A DNA stretch of 64,000 bases from Thermacetogenium phaeum DSM 12270 (GTDB lineage: Bacteria > Bacillota > DSM-12270 > Thermacetogeniales > Thermacetogeniaceae): assembly GCF_000305935.1 (NCBI RefSeq), contig NC_018870.1, positions 1,420,001 to 1,484,000 of the forward strand. Reading direction: 5' to 3'. Shown here piece after piece: positions 59,136-64,000 of the stretch. Each line of letters begins with the position of its first letter. The stretch's first letter is position 1. A model generated the notes under the pieces. The model made no database searches and had not been told where the DNA came from. It saw only the letters and a list, made by a program, of their open reading frames with translations. A program made the translations under genes and the position numbers.

Positions 59136-60546
59136 GTTCAACAGCCTCCTCATTCAATGGATTGAAGCACACGGGGCACCGCCCCAAAGCAACCATCGTC
59201 TTTTTCATTTCCTCAACAGTCCTGTCAAGAGCAGTTTTCGCCTTAGCCAACACCGTACCTTGCTCTCGAATCTCGCTCTTGAAGCGTGAAGCCTGAGCCG
59301 CAAGGGGCTTGAGCACAGCAGCCTTGTTCAACGCGCTGACGCACCCTTCAAGCAGGGAAGCCGATTCAGGAATTCCCCGGCAGACCTCAATTATTGCTTC
59401 AGCGTGCCCTCGTTCAACCTGAGCCTCTTTCCTTGCAACGGAGAGGTCGGCAAGTGCTTTCTCCCGCTCCTTGCCTATCTCTACTTTCAGCAAAAGGCCG
59501 GCGGCTTCATCCGCTTTTTCAGTCGCTGTTATCACAGTTTCCGCACCGGCGATTGCTCTTGCCGCCTCCTTTACGGTGCTGGCGGCGCTTATGAGGTTCA
59601 GCAGCCTGGCGGTCTGCTGGGTCGAAATTTCGAGAAGATCCGCCGCCTCGCCAGCTCCGCTCGTAGCTTCCAGGGTCCGGAAAGCCTCGTGTATTGAGCG
59701 GGATGCTTCGCTTATTTGCCGGGAGAGAGTGTGGAGCATATTGCTTTTTGCGATGTCTGTGGTTGCCCTACCGAGCAGGTTCTCTGCGGTGTCAGCTGTT
59801 TCCGTTGCGGTAATGACCTTTTCTGAATGCCGTATCTCTTGCCTGAGCCTGTTGACCTCCGCTAGGGTCTGCTCCAAGAACTCTTTTCTTTGGGAGCTCG
59901 ATTCTATTTCGGACAGCAGGGCGCTCGCTTCCCCGACCGCACTTTCGAGGGCGGGGAGATTGTCAAATTTGCCAATCTCTTCTTCGAGTTCCGCTATTCT
60001 CTCATCGTTTTCCCTTTTCTCCCGGCGCACCCTAGAGATGTCGGCCAATGTGTTCTTCAACGCCTCATCAAATACATCCGCCCGGGCCATCATCCCTATG
60101 AGGGACGCCCGCATGGGGCCTGAAGCACCCAACAAAAACGGGGCCTCAAGCTGCCCGGCGATGTTGGGGGCTACTGCTTCCCCACCCACGTCGATCTCGG
60201 ACACGCCGGTTGTTTCTCTGATTTCGGCAAGTGTCTCTATTCCGAAGCCCCTGAATACCGCTGGCTCTTGACCGGGGAACGACACGAGGTAAACGTTGTC
60301 ATCTCCCATTCTCGCCCTGCCTACCTGAGTGCCGTCTTCATATTCGACAACCACGCGGCAATTGCTCTCCCCCGCCCTGACGAACCCCGCTCCCCTCGGC
60401 TGGTTGAGAAAGAGCCACCTCAAGGCGCGGATCACGGCGGACTTGCCCTGGTCGGATTCTCCAACTAGCACGGTCAGGCCGGGGGCGGGCTCGATTTCGG
60501 TGTGAGCGTGGGGCTGGAAGTTTTTGATGGTTATTTTGGTAATCAT
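59107..60546 (-). CDS. Rad50/SbcC-like ATPase, N-terminal half with zinc hook
   Basis: 479 residues from the ATG at 60546 (GGGGGAG upstream). Residues 1-160 are the N-terminal head lobe, with Walker A GESDQGKSAVIRALRWLF (29-46) and a Q-loop region. About 170-450 is coiled coil with an internal Ala/Thr-rich motif used twice (VITATE.AD.A..LL). It ends with the zinc hook CPVCFNPL (C457, C460) 20 residues before the stop. A full Rad50 would continue through a second arm to Walker B; here those parts are separate genes downstream. Confidence 0.8.
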   Translation of the reverse strand: MITKITIKNFQPHAHTEIEPAPGLTVLVGESDQGKSAVIRALRWLFLNQPRGAGFVRAGESNCRVVVEYEDGTQVGRARMGDDNVYLVSFPGQEPAVFRGFGIETLAEIRETTGVSEIDVGGEAVAPNIAGQLEAPFLLGASGPMRASLIGMMARADVFDEALKNTLADISRVRREKRENDERIAELEEEIGKFDNLPALESAVGEASALLSEIESSSQRKEFLEQTLAEVNRLRQEIRHSEKVITATETADTAENLLGRATTDIAKSNMLHTLSRQISEASRSIHEAFRTLEATSGAGEAADLLEISTQQTARLLNLISAASTVKEAARAIAGAETVITATEKADEAAGLLLKVEIGKEREKALADLSVARKEAQVERGHAEAIIEVCRGIPESASLLEGCVSALNKAAVLKPLAAQASRFKSEIREQGTVLAKAKTALDRTVEEMKKTMVALGRCPVCFNPLNEEAVEHAVESIVGC

Positions 60547-60617
60547 TTTCTCCCCCACCCTCTGAGAAAGGTAATTTTTAGGAAATGCATTGGACAAAAT
60601 GTCCGATGCATTTTCTT

Positions 60618-61108
60618 TTATTGGGAAGACATTATCTCCTGAAACCTCCTCCACACCTCCCCCTGGACTTCTGGAGATGCTTGAAAGTGACTCAGCACTT
60701 CATTTAACACTTTTTCCGGCTCCAGCGCGGCGAAGCGGTCGCCGCGGAACTCGTCCAGGCTGGTGAGGAAAGCCTGTCTCCGCTCGTCCCGCAACCGCTC
60801 TATATCGAGGTGGGAGCGGTCGAGCGCCTCAGAGCCGGGTTTGGCGCAAGCGAGTGGGATTATTCGGTGGCTTATTCCGCTCTGTGAACATTCAATTAGC
60901 ATAACGGACGGCGTCCGGTCAATCTCTTCTTGAATCACCGAAAGCCGCACGAGCGCCCCGGGGTTGACCACCCGCTTTTCTCCATCAGATATTTCAAAAG
61001 GCAAGTGGTAGTGGCCGGTGAGCGTGTAGTCAGCTTCGGTGATCCGCAAAATCTCTTCCGCCGCCGTAGCTGCGGTGGTAATCTGGGGGGCGCATTCGCA
61101 GTGGGCTT
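60618..61108 (-). pseudogene. Mre11/SbcD-like nuclease, 5'-truncated
   Basis: About 160 residues of the C-terminal part. ADYTLTGHYHLPFEIS contains the last metal-binding GH.H motif and VVNPGALVRLS follows, as in Mre11/SbcD. The upstream part with the D.H, GD..D, and GNHD motifs is missing. Homology stops near 61108, where the plus strand becomes a prepilin peptidase fragment. It lies upstream of the Rad50-like genes, the normal order. Confidence 0.75.
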
Positions 61109-61488
61109 TTGTCTTTAAGAGCTTGGGGCTGGGCTTGGGCATCGGCGTGCTGTTCTACCTAATTGGCCTGATCGGAGCCGGCGACGCCAAGGCCCTGGCC
61201 GCTTTGAGCGGCCTCGTGGGGCCTGACGCGATGCTGCTCACGGTCATTTGCGCCCTCGCTATTCTGGTGGTGTGGGCCGCCCCGAGGCGGATAAAAAAGC
61301 TGGGGCTCAAAGGCTTCCTGAAGAGTGAGCGGCAAGGGGTGTGGCACTACCTGACCAAGAGGAAGCTCCGGCCCGACCCCGAGGACTGCCCCCCTGAGAT
61401 CGATAAGGTGCCGCTGGCGCCTTTCTTTTTGCCCGGGTTCGTCATATCTATCTTTCTGCTCTGGAGATGGTCCTATGCGCTGGTTTGA
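61096..61488 (+). pseudogene. Prepilin peptidase (A24/TadV-like), 5'-truncated
   Basis: The recognisable part begins near FKSLGLGLGIGVLFYLIGLI, with the catalytic GAGDAKALAALSGLVG (second Asp of the GxGD aspartic proteases), then two more helices to WRWSYALV. The first catalytic Asp and the N-terminal helices are absent; the open frame upstream (from 61039) is antisense SbcD sequence. Its stop overlaps the next gene by 14 bases. It would process pilins in a Tad-type system. Confidence 0.75.
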
Positions 61489-62215
61489 TCACCCGCTACT
61501 TTGGCTTCAAGGTGAGCGGGTGGTGGATGTGATTCCCAGCGGGGTCTTCGGTGAAATCTGGATCACCGAAAACCCTTTTTGCCGCTGCCTCCGGTCAAGC
61601 CCGTTCGTCATTCAGACGGCCATGAACAAGCGGAGACCGTGGGCGCCCTGTTCTTCTCACTACCGCGCAGTGGCTGAAATTTTGCGCAAAATGCCGGAGA
61701 TGAAGAGATTCCTTATGGTCGGCCTCGGCGGGGGCAGCTTTCTGCACACCGTGAAGCACTGCTGGCCTGACGCCGTGGTTGAGGCGATAGACGTCGACCC
61801 CGTAATGCCGGCCATAGCGAGAGAATACTTTGACGTTCCACCGGAAGCGATACTGATTTTGATGGACGCGCGGGACTATTTTCGGGGAGACCGCGGCCCT
61901 TTCGATTTCGTGTTCATCGATGCTTTCGACGGGATGTGCCCACCGAAAGAACTCCTCACCGGGCAGTTCTTTGAGAGCGTGGCGAGAGCGCTGTCGCCCG
62001 GAGGGGTGGTCTGCATGAACACCGTCCGCAAGCACCCATGGGACAGCGATTACGGAAAGGTAAGGGGCTTGTTTAAAAAGGCGTTCGCTCACACGGCAGA
62101 GATGTTTAGCTTGCCGGGAAAGGCCGCTCCGTTGTTCCCTCACAACATTGTCTTATTAGTGGCCAACGGAGCGGATGCCGAGTCAATAACGAACAGAAAG
62201 GAGGGCAAGGGATAA
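61475..62215 (+). CDS. Spermidine-synthase-like protein
   Basis: 246 residues. Rossmann fold of the aminopropyltransferase family: MVGLGGGSFLHTVKHCWPDA, EAIDVDPVMPAIAREYF, DARDYFR and FDFVFIDAFDG. The catalytic Asp position reads DAFDG, as in family members not proven to make polyamines. It sits between a prepilin peptidase fragment and a TadE-like pilin gene with an overlapping start, so it may belong to the pilus cluster. The true substrate is unknown. Confidence 0.75.
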   Translation: MRWFDHPLLWLQGERVVDVIPSGVFGEIWITENPFCRCLRSSPFVIQTAMNKRRPWAPCSSHYRAVAEILRKMPEMKRFLMVGLGGGSFLHTVKHCWPDAVVEAIDVDPVMPAIAREYFDVPPEAILILMDARDYFRGDRGPFDFVFIDAFDGMCPPKELLTGQFFESVARALSPGGVVCMNTVRKHPWDSDYGKVRGLFKKAFAHTAEMFSLPGKAAPLFPHNIVLLVANGADAESITNRKEGKG

Positions 62216-62934
62216 ATGTTTAACCGCACTGTAGCGGCAATAAAAAGCTGCTCTTTTCAAAAAAGGGTTCGTCTCCTGTCGTAAGCTTCGTCATCCTCGC
62301 CCCTCTGATTCTTGTAGTAGCATTTGGAATCTCGTGGTTCGGCCACATGGCCGACGCCCAAAACGTGGTCGAGGAGGCCGCCCGCGCCGGAGCGAGGTGG
62401 TTGGCCGCTCACCCGGGGGACATTGACGGAGCGAAAGCGAGAGCCGCCGAGGTGGTTGAGGGGGCAATAGGCGGCAAATATATCGCAGGGGGGAACATTG
62501 ACGCCCCCAACTTGAATAATAAGCTGATCGGAAAGCTGACTAAAATCGGCCATAAGTATTACATAACAGACAGAAATTTTGGCTCTGTCCAAGTAAAACC
62601 AGCTAACGGAAGCATTAAGAAGACAATGGAAAGTTTGCTTAACCGCACTGTTGTAGCTGATGGGACTTGGAAAAACGTCGATGTCTTCAAAGTGGAGGTC
62701 GCCACGACAAATCCACCCGAAACCCAAACGGTAAATCAGACAGTCCCGGAACAGAGCGGTGAGGACGGTGGGCCAGACGAGGCACCCCGGGCCGTTCGCA
62801 GCGGCTGCCCTGGCGCGGTACGGGGAGGGGCCTTGGGGGACGAAGTGGGGGGCATGGGCCTCCCCCCAACAGGGTTCTGGGACCGTGCCCACGAATGGGG
62901 CTTTGAGAATCCAAGCCACCAGCCACAATACTAA
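62216..62934 (+). pseudogene. TadE-like pilin gene with frameshift near its start
   Basis: ATG 62216 (AAGGAGG upstream) begins MFNRTVAAIK. In the A5 run near 62238-62243 the sensible reading moves to another frame: KLLFSKKGSSPVVSFVILAP, LILVVAFGISWFGHMADAQNVV, EEAARAGARWLA. This is the single N-terminal membrane helix and conserved Glu-containing start of TadE-type minor pilins. One extra A would restore the gene. The stretch after about 62780 is low-complexity Gly/Pro text, and where the protein ends is uncertain. Confidence 0.6.
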
Positions 62935-64000
62935 CAAATACAGCAGTGAATGGATATCTCCGAACGGAAAAAAGATTTACCGAATTCACATTAAAGGGAA
63001 GAGCGAGCGGAATTATGATTACGGATATGTTTATGGGTGGAACGGCTCAAGCTGGGTTCAGCTCGTCAAAAGGTGCAGCCCTTCCTCAAACGCTGAATAC
63101 GACGAATGGGTGGATGTGTCGTCTTACAATGTGACGAAGCTGAAAACGAGGCTGACCACCGATAGGAGCGTTCTGTATAGCCCGACGTATGTAGATGTGG
63201 TTGAGGTGGACACTAACCATCCGTCCTCTCTTTCGGTTTCTTCCAACAGGGCGTTGAGGGTCCAAGTCAGGTCCCACCGCGCTGACAAATACAGCGGGGC
63301 GTGGGCAGCGCCGGGCGCTGGAAAGATCCTCTGCATCCATATGAAAGGAAAGAGCGAACGTAATTACGATTACGGGTATCTTTACGGGTGGAACGGTTCC
63401 TCCTGGGTGCAATTAGCCAAAGAGTGCAGCCCTTCTTTTAATGCTGAATACGACAAATGGATAGATGTGTCAAAATACAACGTGACAAAACTGAAAACGA
63501 GATTAACTACTGACGGAAGCGTTCTTTACAGTCCGACTTATGTAGATGTGCCGGAAATTGTAGTTGATCGCCCAATCAATGGTTCCCCGTTCGATAGTAG
63601 TACATGGTGGATCTGGGGGTAGAGCGGTGCAGACAGGTGCGCCCTCAGCGGTCAAGAGGTGCAGCTGTCGAAGAGCTGTTTCCTTACTTATTACGCTACT
63701 TACACCGCTTACGCCGCGGCTGATGACCACTTTAAGGTTCAGTTTTCTTCCCAAAGTTATTCCAATCCGAGTTTTTTGAGCGGCGACACCACTTGGGTAA
63801 ATGGGGTAGTCCCGGCATCAGAAAAAACTTTGTGGGTCACTAAGCCGGGAAGCTCTATGTACCCAAAAGAGTTCGCTTCAGTGTTTACCATAAATGCATG
63901 GAACGATTACGGCCCAGCGGGGGCCATTTTCGCGCTGAAGCATACAGGTTGGCACTGGGACACTTCATATAAGGGATACAACGCTTACAACAATGGGTAT
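62759..64000 (+). pseudogene. Tandem-repeat surface-type protein, in-frame TAG, runs off the window
   Basis: The frame holds two copies of a domain of about 105 residues. Copy 1 begins GALRIQATSHNTNKYS, copy 2 RALRVQVRSHRADKYS; both share KGKSERNYDYGY.YGWNGSSW and NVTKLKTRLTTD.SVLYSPTY. At 63620-63622 a TAG follows WWIWG, but the same frame stays open to the last base (LSKSCFLTYYATYTAYAAAD, TWVNGVVPASEK, HTGWHWDTSYKGYN). The start is unclear: a GTG at 62759 without a good site, or a shift from the TadE-like frame. I do not recognise the family; the text suggests beta-sandwich, possibly sugar-binding, domains. Confidence 0.55.

Noticed and set aside
58242-61142. Wadjet or another SMC-type defence system
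   Set aside because: Zinc hook, Mre11-like nuclease and gene order fit Mre11-Rad50; no JetA, JetB or JetD-like genes are seen.
63620-63622. TAG read as pyrrolysine
   Set aside because: The only support is that the frame stays open. No pyl genes are in the window and the protein type is not one known to use pyrrolysine; a point mutation is simpler.

Overview
The window looks like chromosome of an endospore-forming, anaerobic, Gram-positive bacterium of the Clostridia (Peptococcaceae/Thermoanaerobacterales type; I cannot fix the genus). The basis is: a Firmicutes-style FMN riboswitch and PyrR attenuators, a YtxC-type sporulation protein, LL-diaminopimelate aminotransferase beside dapF, a PrkC/PASTA kinase cluster with FHA proteins, RemA, and strong AGGAGG ribosome binding sites with frequent GTG and TTG starts. 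No tRNA, rRNA or CRISPR array was seen.

Layout. 1-1.9 kb: a decayed insertion element with a DUF4338 (DruA-like) gene and a broken transposase. 2.1-6.9 kb: rpmB facing a metallophosphoesterase and the riboflavin operon ribD-ribE-ribBA-ribH, with promoter, FMN riboswitch and terminator upstream. 7-19.7 kb: an accessory island full of decay. It holds a broken secreted-protein gene, a LuxR-type regulator, and remnants of at least five insertion-element families (IS4-like, IS1182-like, an IS481/Mu-like three-gene element, IS1634, IS3). It also holds fragments of a polyprenyl-phosphate glycosyltransferase/flippase pair, a GT39-type glycosyltransferase and a strongly structured GC-rich element.

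19.8-39.1 kb: a dense core block on the minus strand. In order of transcription it runs dapF, dapL, yicC, remA, gmk, rpoZ, coaBC, metK, priA, def, fmt, rsmB, a DUF3662-FHA gene, an FHA-FtsW/RodA fusion, a class B PBP, prkC, rsgA and rpe. It links initiator-tRNA formylation and peptide deformylation, rRNA methylation, Ser/Thr phosphosignalling and wall elongation. 39.3-41.6 kb: rqcH on the plus strand, then a PadR regulator with a truncated partner. 41.7-52.3 kb: the complete de novo UMP operon pyrR-pyrB-pyrC-carA-carB-pyrK-pyrD-pyrF-pyrE. It has a promoter, two PyrR attenuators and an end terminator, and carB appears to start at an ATA codon. 52.4-57.4 kb: YtxC, an HD-GYP protein and a cadA/cadC-like metal efflux pair.

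57.4-64 kb: a second accessory region. It contains an IS1634 C-terminal fragment, a phage-type Mre11/Rad50 module split over several small genes and cut at both ends, and an abrupt junction into Tad-pilus-type genes (prepilin peptidase fragment, spermidine-synthase-like gene, frameshifted TadE-like pilin). It ends in a tandem-repeat surface protein interrupted by an in-frame TAG that continues past the window edge.

The main leads are the structured element at 19.48-19.64 kb, the split Rad50 module, the FHA-SEDS fusion in a kinase cluster without a phosphatase gene, and the ATA start of carB.
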